Origin: G963667675 sp965197565
GTDB lineage: Bacteria; Chloroflexota; Dehalococcoidia; Lucifugimonadales; UBA3495
Direction: 5' to 3'
NCBI GenBank assembly: GCA_965197565.1
Contig: CBDANK010000002.1
Span: 744,001-808,000 of the forward strand
DNA: 64,000 nucleotides
The notes under the pieces are model-generated. The model was not told the origin of the DNA. It did not search any database and saw nothing but the letters and a program-made list of their open reading frames with translations. The position numbers were made by a program, and so were the translations under genes. The stretch's first letter is position 1. Every line of letters begins with the position of its first letter. Shown piece by piece: positions 52,588 to 62,030 of this stretch.

Positions 52588-52997
52588 AGGTCCAACGCCA
52601 GTAGTCCCGCCCTGGCGATATCCTCATCCTCTTGGCCGGTCGGCAGACCTCCAACGCCGATGCCGCCGACTACGGCACCATCTTTGATCACCGTCACTCC
52701 CCCGCCGAGGGCGATGAGTTGGGGGTCATTGAAGTATTCGAGAGTCCGGCCCTGGTTGCGGAGTTGCTCGGCAAAAGCCCCTGTGTCCATTCCACGGATG
52801 GCCGAAGTGTAGGCCTTTCGGATGGCGAAGGTCGGCCTCAAGCAACGATCCATGCGAGCGTAGGCCAGCAGGTTTCCCGCGTCATCAACGACTGCCATGT
52901 CGATCTTGCGCCGGTTTGGATCCTTACTGTAGTCGTCGATCATTGCTTTTATAGCAGCTTGGGCTTGATCTAAGCTTAGCATGGGTTTGTTGTACAT
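52584..52997 (-). CDS. GlcG/HbpS-like (DUF336) protein
   Basis: A 137-residue protein of the GlcG/heme-binding HbpS fold family (VVDDAGNLLAYARMD, GGGVTVIKDGAVVGGIGVGG). Members bind haem or cobalamin-like ligands or act as companions of dehydratases; the function is generally unproven. The ATG at 52997 follows AGAGG at a proper distance and is preferred to a GTG at 53003. It is a single-gene unit. Confidence 0.85.
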   Translation of the reverse strand: MYNKPMLSLDQAQAAIKAMIDDYSKDPNRRKIDMAVVDDAGNLLAYARMDRCLRPTFAIRKAYTSAIRGMDTGAFAEQLRNQGRTLEYFNDPQLIALGGGVTVIKDGAVVGGIGVGGLPTGQEDEDIARAGLLALDL

Positions 52998-53260
52998 TGG
53001 CACGTCCTCTAATTACGGGATGGAGCCCAATATACTACCGGGGCGCAGCCGCATCAAGAAAGACCCTGCCTTTCGCTCCCGGCAGGGTTTGCTCTGTGTC
53101 TGTATTCAGCTAAAATCAACTGAAATCGCCCCAGCTTTTCCCCAGACCGGCGGGCATTGGCGCGCCGGCTGCTGAGAAGGTTGAGACGGAGTTGAAGCCG
53201 GAGACCCGGGCCGTCGGCGTTTCAACCCTTCGTTCCCGGTCCGGGTTAGAGGCAGGTGTG

Positions 53261-53476
53261 ATGCAATTCGCAGTTGGAGTCTTTATCTTCGTGTTACTGG
53301 CCGCGGGGTGGTCCCGCATTTTCCAACGCCTTGGCTGGTCGCAGTGGTGGGGGTTGGCGATGTTGATACCTCCGGGTATTTTCATTGTTCCAATAGTGAT
53401 GTACTTTCAGCGATGGCCCATCGAAACCAGGCTGGAAGAACTGGAACAGGAGTTGAGCCGGCTCAGGTCTCAGTAA
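53261..53476 (+). CDS. Small membrane protein with C-terminal coiled coil
   Basis: A 71-residue protein: two transmembrane helices (FAVGVFIFVLLAAGW and LAMLIPPGIFIVPIVMYF) and a short Glu/Leu-rich coiled coil (RLEELEQELSRLRSQ). The ATG at 53261 follows AGAGGCAGG. The frame is open further up to 53192 but without membrane or ribosome features. No family is recognised. Confidence 0.6.
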   Translation: MQFAVGVFIFVLLAAGWSRIFQRLGWSQWWGLAMLIPPGIFIVPIVMYFQRWPIETRLEELEQELSRLRSQ

Positions 53477-53534
53477 CCGCGGCCAACGCCGGGCGGCGTG
53501 TCGGACGCAAGACACTCCAGTCCATCTTCACTGG

Positions 53535-53746
53535 GTAAGTGTTCAGAGTTAAGGGGATTATTCCGGCCCTCCGGACCCGTCACTCCGGCGAAGGCCGGAG
53601 TCCAGGAAGTCCTCGCTAGGGGCTAGCTAGGGATTCAAGGCTTTCCGCAGCTTGGTTTTCCTGGGTCCCGGCCCCGTATCGGGGTACGGGGCCGGCTCTG
53701 CGCCGGGACGACGGAGGTGAGTCACCCCATCAGCCTGAACACTTAC
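53535..53746. mobile_element. MITE-like element, copy 1 of 3 (GTAAGTGTTCAG ends)
   Basis: Bounded by GTAAGTGTTCAG (53535-53546) and its perfect complement (53735-53746). It contains CTCCGGCGAAGGCCGGAG and GGGACGACGGAGGTGAGTCA. It is 212 bases because a 25-base GC-rich palindrome near 53673-53700 is added compared with the other two copies. Confidence 0.8.
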
Positions 53747-53852
53747 CTCACCGGGCCGGAGTTGACACTACTCACGGCGCTTCCTATAATCCGGTTGCTT
53801 CTCGATAGAAGGGACGAAGAAGGGCTTGGATTCCCGCCTTCACGGGAATGAC

Positions 53853-53890
53853 AGGGTTGGTCTCATTCAAATGAGATTGCCCTGGGGTCC
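53853..53890. repeat. Partial copy of the dispersed repeat seen at 22317
   Basis: GGGTTGGTCT then GATTGCCCTGGGGTCC matches the last 35 or so bases of 22317-22480. As there, it ends just before a gene's ribosome site. Confidence 0.6.
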
Positions 53891-53908
53891 GGCAGCAGGA
53901 GGAGAGAG

Positions 53909-54826
53909 ATGGAGTACCAGATTTGGTTGAACGGGGAGTACGTACCCCGCAATGAGGCTAAGATCAGCATGATGGACCGGGGTTTCCGGTTGGGAGACGT
54001 GGTCTTCGATACTGCCAGGACCTTCAACGGCAAGATATTCCGGACCCGGGACCACGTGGACCGCCTATACCGCTCCCTTCAATACGTCCGCATAGACCCG
54101 GGCATATCCATCGACGAAATGGAGCGGTTGACCGAAGAGGTCGTCAGCTACAACGAGCCAGCGAGAGAGGCCGGCGACGACTATATGGTCACGCAGATAG
54201 TAACCCGAGGCGAGGGCGGCCGGGCCTTGCATACTTCCGATGCCAGCGTAGCCATCTGGATCGACCCCATCGACTTTCAGCGATACTCTCCCTTGTTCCA
54301 CGAGGGCGCTCACGTGGTCATACCCAAGACCCGCGGCTATTCCCCTTCGGCGCTGGACCCCAAGCTAAAGCACTACAGCAGGCTGAACTTTGTCATGGCC
54401 GAGTTGGAAGCCACGGACGTCGACCCCGAGGCGATACCCCTCCTTTTAGACGAGCACGGCAACGTAAGTGAAAGCATCGGCGCCAACTTCTGCGTCGTCA
54501 CCGACGGTGTGCTGCGGACTCCCGGCGACAGGGCTATCCTTCAGGGCGTGTCCCGCAAGGCGCTGCTGGAGTTGGCGGTCCAACTCGGCATACCTACGGC
54601 GGAGGGTGACCTGCAGCCCTACGATGTCTATACGGCGGACGAGGCCTTTCTTTGCAGCACTCCGTACTGCCTCCTTCCCGTAGGGCGGGCCGACAACCGG
54701 CAGGTGGGCGACGAGGTGCCAGGGCCGGTGACCAGCCAGTTGCTGGCGGCCTGGAGCGAGTCGGTGGGAGTGGACATAGTCGATCAGATGGCCCACCGGG
54801 CCAAGGTTCTGGACGCGTCGAACTAG
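53909..54826 (+). CDS. Aminotransferase class IV (branched-chain aminotransferase-like)
   Basis: A 305-residue fold-type IV PLP enzyme. IWLNGEYVPRNEAKISMMDRG is the standard start; K154 in LKHYSRLN is the PLP lysine, and GNVSESIGANFCVV holds the cofactor-phosphate glutamate region. Family members include branched-chain and D-amino-acid aminotransferases and amine transaminases; I cannot tell which. GGAGGAGAG precedes the ATG directly. It is a single-gene unit between repeats. Confidence 0.9.
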   Translation: MEYQIWLNGEYVPRNEAKISMMDRGFRLGDVVFDTARTFNGKIFRTRDHVDRLYRSLQYVRIDPGISIDEMERLTEEVVSYNEPAREAGDDYMVTQIVTRGEGGRALHTSDASVAIWIDPIDFQRYSPLFHEGAHVVIPKTRGYSPSALDPKLKHYSRLNFVMAELEATDVDPEAIPLLLDEHGNVSESIGANFCVVTDGVLRTPGDRAILQGVSRKALLELAVQLGIPTAEGDLQPYDVYTADEAFLCSTPYCLLPVGRADNRQVGDEVPGPVTSQLLAAWSESVGVDIVDQMAHRAKVLDASN

Positions 54827-54925
54827 GATTCATTTGGCTCTCTTGACATGGCCCCGTTCACCCGCCGGGCGGCCGCACCGCCATGTCATGCTGAGCTTGT
54901 CGAAGCATCTCAGACCCTTCGGCTA

Positions 54926-55112
54926 GTAAGTGTTCAGAGTTGAGGGGATTATTCCGGCCCTCCGAACCCGTCACTCCGGCGAAGGCCGGAGTCCAAGAAG
55001 TCCTCGCTAGGGGTTAGCTACGGATTCAAGGCTTTTCGCGGCTTGGTTTTCCTAGGTCCCGGCGCAGGCCGGGACGACGGAGGTGAGTCACCCCATCAGT
55101 CTGAACACTTAC
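54926..55112. mobile_element. MITE-like element, copy 2 of 3
   Basis: A 187-base copy of the element at 53535, with GTAAGTGTTCAG at 54926 and the complement ending at 55112. Confidence 0.8.
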
Positions 55113-55205
55113 TTCGGCTACGCTCAGGGTGACAAGATGGGACAACAGGGTGACGGGATGGAACAATGCGCTACTCGCGGTTCAACCGGCGGCGCCAGCC
55201 CTTGG

Positions 55206-56612
55206 TCAATGCAGAGAGGGCCGACGTGCCTCCGTCCAGTTGCTCTCAAGGGCATGAGCCGCTTGCAATAGGGTCAACTCCTCGAAGTGGCGTCCCACCA
55301 GTTGCACCCCAATGGGAAGTCCTTCCCCGCTCCAGCCGAAAGGCACTGAGACAGCAGGAGAGCCGGTAAGGTCCCAGGGCAGGGTCAGGCGCAGCGTGTG
55401 TCTGCCCGGCAGGGTTTGGCCCGCTATGTGGAACTCCCTCTGTCCGTGCGGGTAAGCGGGCATGGGCACCGTCGGACAGAGGAATATGTCGTAGCGGGAG
55501 AAGTACTCCTTCACCCGGCGGCGCAGAGACTCCCACTGCTCGGCGGCCTCCAAGTATTCAGCCAGAGTGCTGTCGCGGCTGTCCAGGTATCGCGCCCGAA
55601 ACAACGGGGTTAGCTCCGACTCCCTTCCCGAGGTAGTGGGCGCGGCGTACCGCCTGGCTTCCGCCACAAAGATAGTGGCGGAAATCGCACTGGCGTCATT
55701 ATCCTCGAGCCCGGGGATCTCTACAGGCTCGACATCCAGCCCCAGTTCCGCTAATGCGGCAGCCGCTTTCGCCACGGCTTGCTGAACCTCCGGCTCTACC
55801 GGCGCCCCCGCTGTGGAACTCCATCCCACCTTCATCCTGGGAAGCGGCCCGTCCAGCGCTAAGTAGTCGGGCAGAGGTACAGGAGGGGTGTAAAGGTCCG
55901 CTTGGTCTGGCCCCGCCAGTACGGACATGGCCAAACCTATATCCTTTACGGTTCGAGCGATGGGCCCCACGTGGATCGCCCGCAACAGCGCCTGGGGCTG
56001 AATACCCGTGTAGGGAATGCGTCCCAGGGTGGGTTTGATGCCTACCACCCCGCAGAGGCTGGAGGGCGCCCGGATTGAGCCACCCAGGTCGGTGCCCAGT
56101 CCTAGGGGCGAAAGCCCGGCGGCGATGGCTGAGGTCTCACCGCCGCTGGACCCCCCCGCTGTCCGCTCCGGATTCCAAGGGTTGCAGGTCCGGCCGAAGA
56201 CCTCGTTGTCGGTCTCCCACCACAAGGCGAACTCGGGCATGTTGGTCTTGCCCAGTAGAATGCCGCCCGCTTCCTTCAGACGAATGAACACCTCGGCGTC
56301 CTGCTGGGAAACGTATCCCCCAAAGAGCTTGGAGCCCAAGGTCATGGGAAGCCCGGCGGTTTCTATGCAGTCCTTCAGCGTATAGGGGACGCCGTGAAGC
56401 GGGCCAAGATTGTCCCCCCGTATCACTGCCGCTTCCGCTTCCCTGGCCCGGTCCAGAGCATCCTCAGGGAAAATCACAATGGCGTTGAGCTTGGGATTTA
56501 GCTGCTGGATTCGTTCCAAGTAAGCTTGGACTATCTCAACGGGAGACAGGGTCTTCTCACGAATCCGAGTTGCCAACTCGGTGGCGGAGTAGAAACATAG
56601 CTCTTCATTCAT
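55206..56612 (-). CDS. Amidase (amidase signature family)
   Basis: A 468-residue amidase. The Ser-cisSer-Lys triad is present: K80 in GVPYTLKDC, S155/S156 in GGSSGGE, and the nucleophile S179 in DLGGSIRAP. The ATG at 56612 follows AAAGGA with a six-base spacer; the frame extends to 56669 without support. It is probably a non-GatA amidase, because gatB and gatC are absent and the C-terminus differs. It is divergent from, and paralogous to, the amidase at 57270. Confidence 0.92.
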   Translation of the reverse strand: MNEELCFYSATELATRIREKTLSPVEIVQAYLERIQQLNPKLNAIVIFPEDALDRAREAEAAVIRGDNLGPLHGVPYTLKDCIETAGLPMTLGSKLFGGYVSQQDAEVFIRLKEAGGILLGKTNMPEFALWWETDNEVFGRTCNPWNPERTAGGSSGGETSAIAAGLSPLGLGTDLGGSIRAPSSLCGVVGIKPTLGRIPYTGIQPQALLRAIHVGPIARTVKDIGLAMSVLAGPDQADLYTPPVPLPDYLALDGPLPRMKVGWSSTAGAPVEPEVQQAVAKAAAALAELGLDVEPVEIPGLEDNDASAISATIFVAEARRYAAPTTSGRESELTPLFRARYLDSRDSTLAEYLEAAEQWESLRRRVKEYFSRYDIFLCPTVPMPAYPHGQREFHIAGQTLPGRHTLRLTLPWDLTGSPAVSVPFGWSGEGLPIGVQLVGRHFEELTLLQAAHALESNWTEARRPSLH

Positions 56613-57269
56613 TGAACGTCCTTTCCGGTTAAGTTCCAAAGGCGTCGCCCGTCGACCGAAACCTAGCATCTCACATTTCCAGTGTCAAATCACCGGCGAC
56701 ATCCGTCAGGGTCTTTTAATTGTCACCCTGAACGGAGTGAAGGGTCTAAAATCTCTCTTGCAAGTCAAGGTCGATTCTCCGATCAAGGTTTTAGATTCTT
56801 CGCCTACGGCTCAGAATGACCGTGGCGGCGGCGTATTCAATGTGCCGGATGATGGGCGCTAGGACAATTGAAAGACCCGGCGACATCCGTAAGTGTTCAG
56901 AGTTGAGGGGATTATTCCGGCCCTCCGAACCCGTCACTCCGGCGAAGGCCGGAGTCCAGGAAGTCCTCGCTAGGGGCCAGCTACGGATTCAAGGCTTTCC
57001 GCAGCTTGGTTTTCCTGGGTCCCGGCCTGCGCCGGGACGACGGAGGTGAGTCACCTCATCAGTCTGAACACTTACCGCCATCCAATAGACCGATGCCTGG
57101 CTCCCATGCAGCCTACCTTGACCGCATCTAGGGCGGCCAATACAATCCCCCTAGGTTGCGGCTCAGAGTTACAAAAGCGGTCCGCTGATGGTCCTGCCTG
57201 GAAAGGCGGCTGCCTCGGTTCTGAGGGGCGCTTCCACAGGTCTTTGCACGGAAAAAGAGAGGAGTTGGC
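56613..57269. other. Intergenic region between divergent amidase genes
   Basis: No gene is seen. It holds a dispersed repeat near 56710-56820 (CACCCTGAACGGAGTGAAGG, TTAGATTCTTCGCC), the element at 56889, and about 190 bases of unique sequence upstream of the plus-strand amidase where its promoter should lie. Confidence 0.5.
56889..57075. mobile_element. MITE-like element, copy 3 of 3
   Basis: A 187-base copy of the element at 53535 and 54926, with intact GTAAGTGTTCAG inverted ends at 56889 and 57075. Confidence 0.8.
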
Positions 57270-58676
57270 ATGAACAAAACAGACCTGCCCTTTCTCGGCG
57301 TCGCTGAGCTCTCTCGTCTGATCGCAAGCAAAGAAGTCTCTCCACTGGAAGTCACCCAGGCATACTTGGAGCGTATCGACGAACTGGACTTCAAGTTCAA
57401 CTCCTACCTCACTGTATGCCGGGAAGAAGCTCTGAGAGCTGCTGGCGAGGCCGAGCGACAAATTGCCCAAGGCAACTATTTGGGCCCCATGCACGGCATC
57501 CCAGTGGCGGTAAAAGACCAACTCTGGACCAAAGGCATCCGCTCCACCGGCGGCTCCCGTATCCTGGCTGACTTTATCCCGCAAGAGGACGCCACCGCTA
57601 TTGCCAGGCTGAAGACGTCCGGCGCCATACTCTTGGGAAAGACCAACCTCAGCGAGTTTGCCGTCACAGGCTTCAGCCACCGCTTCAGCACTCCACGCAA
57701 TCCCTGGAACCTGGACATGTCTGCTGGCGGTTCCAGCAGCGGCTCGGGGGCTGCCACCGCCGCTTTCCTCTGCGCCACCTCCTTAGGGGAGGATACCGGC
57801 GGCTCGATTCGACGCCCCGCCGCTTGGTGTGGCTTAGTTGGGCTGCGTCCTACTTGGGGCCGGGTGAGCCGGCATGGCGTGATGACTGGTGTTTGGTCCA
57901 TGGACACGGTTGGCCCCATCTCCAGGACGGTGGAAGACGCCGCCATCACCTTGCGGGCCATTGCCGGCCATGACCCCAAAGACCCCTATACCTGGAATAC
58001 TCCGGTCCCCGATTACCGCCAGTACCTGGATGGAAACATCAGGGGTATGCGGGTTGGGATAGTAAACGAGTTGATGGACAGCGAGTGGGTGGAGCCGGAA
58101 GTGCGGGAGGCGACGGAAAAAGCGGTCTCCGTGTTGTCGGAACTGGGAGCGTCGGTGACGGAGGCGTCTATACCCCTGACCGCTCACGCCAACGCTATTT
58201 CGTCGTTGCTGCTGGCCGTGGAGCCGGCGCTAAACCAGCGGGAGTGGGTCAGACATCGTCTTCAAGACTACGGACACGACAACCGTATCGGGTTGTTGAC
58301 CGGCAGTCTTATCCCGGCTCAAGCTTACTACAAAGCTCAGAAACTTGAGACCCTGTTGCGGCGGCAGGTGCATGAAGCCCTGCAAACCTATGATGTGCTG
58401 GTGTCGCCCACTGCCGGGAGGACTGCCGTCCCCATCCGGGATGACGCGGTGATTACCAGTAAGGACGGATCGGCACGCTTGCCCTACATGCGGACCAACA
58501 GTTTCAACCTGGCTGGCGTTCCCGCCATATCGGTGCCCTGCGGCTTTAGCTCTGAGAACCTCCCCATAGGACTTCAGATAGGCGGCCGTCCCGGCGGCGA
58601 GGAAACCGTGCTGAAGATAGCCCACGCCTACGAACAGAACACCCCCTGGCACAACAAGCGGCCAACCGAACTGTAG
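57270..58676 (+). CDS. Amidase (amidase signature family)
   Basis: A 468-residue amidase with K82 in IPVAVKDQL, the GGSSSGSG loop at 153-160, and nucleophile S179 in EDTGGSIRRP. Same length and catalytic spacing as the divergent amidase at 55206, but clearly different in sequence, so they are older paralogues. A GAGAGGAG ribosome site precedes the ATG. Amide or hydrazide hydrolysis is expected; the substrate is unknown. Confidence 0.92.
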   Translation: MNKTDLPFLGVAELSRLIASKEVSPLEVTQAYLERIDELDFKFNSYLTVCREEALRAAGEAERQIAQGNYLGPMHGIPVAVKDQLWTKGIRSTGGSRILADFIPQEDATAIARLKTSGAILLGKTNLSEFAVTGFSHRFSTPRNPWNLDMSAGGSSSGSGAATAAFLCATSLGEDTGGSIRRPAAWCGLVGLRPTWGRVSRHGVMTGVWSMDTVGPISRTVEDAAITLRAIAGHDPKDPYTWNTPVPDYRQYLDGNIRGMRVGIVNELMDSEWVEPEVREATEKAVSVLSELGASVTEASIPLTAHANAISSLLLAVEPALNQREWVRHRLQDYGHDNRIGLLTGSLIPAQAYYKAQKLETLLRRQVHEALQTYDVLVSPTAGRTAVPIRDDAVITSKDGSARLPYMRTNSFNLAGVPAISVPCGFSSENLPIGLQIGGRPGGEETVLKIAHAYEQNTPWHNKRPTEL

Positions 58677-59358
58677 GGCACTGTCGACAACCAACATAGG
58701 GATCAGGCCAAAGCCTTTCGGCTTTCAATGATTCACCCCACATTCCCCACGAAAGTGGGAACCCGGGAAAGACCACTAGTAGGAAACCTTGCTGTTGGCA
58801 AACGCTTCTGGATTCCGGCCCAAGGCCGGAATGACGATATAGGGACAGAAGGTTTTGCGGGACCATGAACGGTAGGAAAGCTGGGATTCTCGGCCAATTC
58901 CCCTCATTAAGTCTGAACAGTTACCAATATCAGGGCCCCTTCATTCTCGAAAATGTCATTCTGAGCCGTAGGCGAAGAATCTAGGGCCTTCAGCAAGAAC
59001 CTGTTCCAAGTATCGAAGAAAGAGAATGCAGTCAAGGATTTTAGACCCTTCGCTATGCTCAGAGCTTGCCCTGGCATACCCCCACCCCTGTCATTCCGAA
59101 CGCAGCGAAGCCCTTCGGCTGCTCTCAGGATAAACTCCGTGAGGAATCTCAAACCTATGCCAGCAAGCGCTGGGTCTGTAGCTGGACCGACGCGACGACT
59201 CTGGCCCAACGCCTTAGATTCCTCCCTCCGGTCGGAATGACAAGTTGAGCGACCAGTTACGCGAAGGTCTCCAATATATGGGCGTGTGGACAACTTCGGG
59301 CGCTCCGCTTATAGTTTGGCGTCAAGAGGACCGCGTTTCGTAATCTAGGAGGACTGCA
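58677..59358. other. Intergenic region of diverged repeats
   Basis: No gene is visible. The left part ends in AAGTCTGAACAGTTAC near 58910-58925, the right-end pattern of the TAACTGTTCAGA element, but no matching left end is clear. The right part (58940-59240) holds several phrases of the TTCGGAATGAC/GCTCAGGATAAACTC dispersed repeats. Confidence 0.5.
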
Positions 59359-60345
59359 TTGGAACAGAGGCCAGTGGGACGTTCAGAGGTTAGGATATCC
59401 TCCGTCGGGTTAGGGGGCGGCATGTTCGGCGGGCGGCTGGACGAGCAAGAGTCGTTCCGCGTCTTGGATTACGCCTTGGAGAGAGGAATAACCTACGTGG
59501 ATACAGCGGAGCTGTACGGCACCGAAATGATGTCCGAGCGGGTCATCGGCAAGTGGGCGCAGCAGCGAGGATGCCGGGACAAGATTAGCATCCTCACCAA
59601 GTTTTACGTTGACGCCCCCCGGAGATGGGGTAACCGGGAGTACATTCGAAAAGCATTGGACGCCAGCCTCTACCGCTTGCGCACCGACTATATCGACATC
59701 TACATGATGCACTTTCCCGACCTCACAGTCCCCATCGAAGAAACGCTGTCCACCTTGACCGACGAGATCGAAGCCGGGCGAGTCCGCACCATCGGGTTCA
59801 GCAACTTCTACACGCACCAACTCCAGGAAGCCTTAGCGGTAAGCGCGTCGGGGGGATACCAGCGTTTCGAGGTGCAACAACCGGAGTACAGCCTCGTCAT
59901 GAACCCTTGGAGCTTTGTCAGGTATCCTGAGAACGATTCTTATCCCATCGGGCTGTACGAAACCGAAGACCAGCTATTCCCCGTTTGCCAGCGGGAAAAC
60001 ATCAGCAATACGATATACAGCCCCTTGGGCGGGGGGTTCCTAAGTGGCCAATATGCCCAAGGCGCCCCGCTGCCGGAAGGCAGCCGGGCCAGCCTGCAAG
60101 GACGGTTTGTCGACCGCCTGCTTACGGACCGGAACTTCCGGATACTGGAAAAGCTGCGCGCCAAGGCCGGTGAAGTGGGCATGTCGGTCTATAATCTGGC
60201 GATGGCCTGGGCGATGTCGCATCCCGCGGTAACTTCGACCATAATAGGGGCGCGGACCCAGGAACACATCGACAATGCGCTGGAAGCGTCCGAGATACGC
60301 CTTGATCCTGATTTGCGGGCTGAAATGACGACTTGGACCCGTTAG
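59359..60345 (+). CDS. Aldo/keto reductase
   Basis: A 328-residue NADPH-dependent TIM-barrel oxidoreductase. The catalytic tetrad is D48, Y53 (TAELYG), K81 (LTKFYV) and H118 (MMHFPD). Late segments (STIIGARTQEHIDNAL) match the cofactor-binding loop. The start is a TTG, supported by AGGAGG six bases before it (59347-59352). The SDR gene starts 18 bases after its stop, so the two probably form one operon acting on related carbonyl compounds. Confidence 0.93.
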   Translation: MEQRPVGRSEVRISSVGLGGGMFGGRLDEQESFRVLDYALERGITYVDTAELYGTEMMSERVIGKWAQQRGCRDKISILTKFYVDAPRRWGNREYIRKALDASLYRLRTDYIDIYMMHFPDLTVPIEETLSTLTDEIEAGRVRTIGFSNFYTHQLQEALAVSASGGYQRFEVQQPEYSLVMNPWSFVRYPENDSYPIGLYETEDQLFPVCQRENISNTIYSPLGGGFLSGQYAQGAPLPEGSRASLQGRFVDRLLTDRNFRILEKLRAKAGEVGMSVYNLAMAWAMSHPAVTSTIIGARTQEHIDNALEASEIRLDPDLRAEMTTWTR

Positions 60346-60363
60346 TTATGAGGTGTTGCATAG

Positions 60364-61113
60364 ATGACCGACATTACTAGATTGGACGGAGAGGTTTCCA
60401 TAGTAACCGGCGCCGCTCAGGGCATCGGCCGGGGCATCGCCAACGTCCTAGCCGAGGCTGGCGCCAGGATCGTAATCGGAGACCTTCAGGACGCTTCAAG
60501 CACCGTGGAAGAGATTCGCGGGCATGGCGGGGAGGCCGTCGCTATGGTGATGGACACCAGTTCCTCGAACAACGCCCGCGCTCTCGTGGACCTAGCCCTC
60601 AATGAGTTCGGCCGCTTGGATAGCTTGGTTAATAATGCCGGTATTGACGCTCCACCGGGCAACGCATGGGACCTCACGGACCAGGAATGGCAGCGCACTA
60701 TTGACGTTAACTTGAGCGGTCTCTTCTACTGCTCCAAAGCAGCCCTCAAGCCTATGTTGGCGGTGGGGAAAGGTTCCATCGTGAACATCAGCTCCCAATC
60801 CGCCCGTCACGGACGAAAAGGAGGGTCTCCCGCCTATAACGCCACCAAGGCGGGTGTCTTGGGACTCACTGTCGCCCTCTCCGCCCAAGTGGCCGAAAGG
60901 GGCGTCCGAGTCAACGCCATAATGCCCGGCCCTATTTTGTCCCGAGACTTTGGCTATTCGGCGGAGGAACAAGCGGCTAGGGAGCGGGCAATTCCCTTGG
61001 GCTGGGGAATGCCCCGGGACATTGGCGGCGCAGTGAGGTACTTGGTGGGGCCGTCTGCTCGTTGGGTTTCGGGTGCCGCCCTGCAAATTCACGGCGGATC
61101 GACCGGATTGTAG
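60364..61113 (+). CDS. SDR family oxidoreductase
   Basis: A 249-residue short-chain dehydrogenase with TGAAQGIG at 15-22, NNAG at 90-93 and the catalytic S144, Y158, K162. D40 in IGDLQD favours NAD. A close paralogue of the SDR at 22495. It forms a pair with the aldo/keto reductase gene. The last 190 bases of the gene are repeated at 61451-61641. Confidence 0.93.
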   Translation: MTDITRLDGEVSIVTGAAQGIGRGIANVLAEAGARIVIGDLQDASSTVEEIRGHGGEAVAMVMDTSSSNNARALVDLALNEFGRLDSLVNNAGIDAPPGNAWDLTDQEWQRTIDVNLSGLFYCSKAALKPMLAVGKGSIVNISSQSARHGRKGGSPAYNATKAGVLGLTVALSAQVAERGVRVNAIMPGPILSRDFGYSAEEQAARERAIPLGWGMPRDIGGAVRYLVGPSARWVSGAALQIHGGSTGL

Positions 61114-61140
61114 CCTTCTTGGACCAGGCTGGAGAACTCT

Positions 61141-61380
61141 TCAGCGCACCCGTTCTTGAGCGCGGCGCAACCGGTCGCGCCCCAAATCCAGCCGTTCTTC
61201 AGCCGCCGCCATTTCTGCTTTGGCCGCCACAGTCATGACTCTCAAGGGCTGTCCGGGCTGAATAGCAGTCGTGACCGAGGTGTATTTGTCCACCAGACTC
61301 AAATAGTACTCGTTGGCGGCTTCGAGTTCGTTCCGAGCCTCCAAGAATTCCTGCCATTCCCGCGTGTCGAACTCTGGCAT
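61141..61380 (-). CDS. Small helical protein of unknown function
   Basis: A 79-residue, mostly helical, charged protein (WQEFLEARNELEAANEYYL, MAAAEERLDLGRDRLRRAQ). A clear AGGAGG ribosome site lies just before its ATG, which supports it as a real gene. The family is not recognised. It lies between the SDR gene and the duplicated SDR 3' end. Confidence 0.65.
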   Translation of the reverse strand: MPEFDTREWQEFLEARNELEAANEYYLSLVDKYTSVTTAIQPGQPLRVMTVAAKAEMAAAEERLDLGRDRLRRAQERVR

Positions 61381-61450
61381 ACTGTCCTCCTGGCCTGATA
61401 CGGCTTGCTTTTATTCAATCATTGCAGAGACGCGATTAAGCATATGATCG

Positions 61451-61641
61451 GGCCTGCCCCTATTTTGTCCCGAGACTTTGGCTATTCGGCGGAGGAACAA
61501 GCGGCCAGGGAGCGGGCAATTCCCTTGGGCTGGGGAATGCCCCGGGACATTGGCGGTGCGGTGAGGTACTTGGTGGGGCCGTCTGTTCGTTGGGTTTCGG
61601 GCGCCACCCTGCAAATTCACGGCGGATCGACCGGATTGTAG
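61451..61641 (+). pseudogene. Duplicated 3' end of the SDR gene at 60364
   Basis: The bases repeat 60927-61113 almost exactly, with a handful of substitutions, and encode ILSRDFGYSAEEQAARERAI through to the same stop. There is no promoter, ribosome site or 5' part. The match extends about eight bases past the stop (TAGCCTT) and then ends at the VapC gene. Confidence 0.9.
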
Positions 61642-61643
61642 CC

Positions 61644-62030
61644 TTACGCGGCCTCAATGTCGGTAAGCGCGAAGTCCCGGCCCTTGAACAAAAGGGGCTC
61701 CCCGGCAACCTCCGCCAGTGCGTAGGCGAAGCAGTCACCGAAGTCCAGTCCTGCCGGGTGGTTGCCCTTGCCGAATCGCCGCCAAGCCCGGCGTGCCGCC
61801 TGTGCATGGTCAGGGGTGACCGGCGCCAACTCAACAGCCGCTTCTTGCAGAAAGGCATCAAGCTCATGCCCAGTCGCAGCACTGCTGCGGCTTTCGAGAA
61901 CGATGGCGGCCTCCAGGAAATTGACCACCGACATGCGACAGCGCGGAGCTGCCGCTATTGCTTCGTCGTACCGCTCCGCTCCGCTTTCGCCGAATAGGAT
62001 TGTAATGACCGCTGACGTATCGACGATCAC
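61644..62030 (-). CDS. vapC: PIN-domain ribonuclease toxin, VapC-type
   Basis: A 128-residue PIN-domain protein. The acidic metal site is D4 (IVDTSAV), E40 (NFLEAAI), D98 region (LDFGDCFAYALA) and the Asp of FKGRDFALTD. It should cleave RNA when released from its antitoxin. Its start overlaps the stop of the antitoxin gene by four bases, the normal vapBC arrangement. Its stop is next to the end of the SDR duplicate. Confidence 0.94.
   Translation of the reverse strand: MIVDTSAVITILFGESGAERYDEAIAAAPRCRMSVVNFLEAAIVLESRSSAATGHELDAFLQEAAVELAPVTPDHAQAARRAWRRFGKGNHPAGLDFGDCFAYALAEVAGEPLLFKGRDFALTDIEAA

Larger units (their letters stand above)
53477..53908. other. Intergenic region with repeats
   Basis: The gap contains the element at 53535-53746, the partial repeat at 53853-53890 and a CCCGCCTTCACGGG palindrome between them. 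No gene is visible. Confidence 0.5.
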
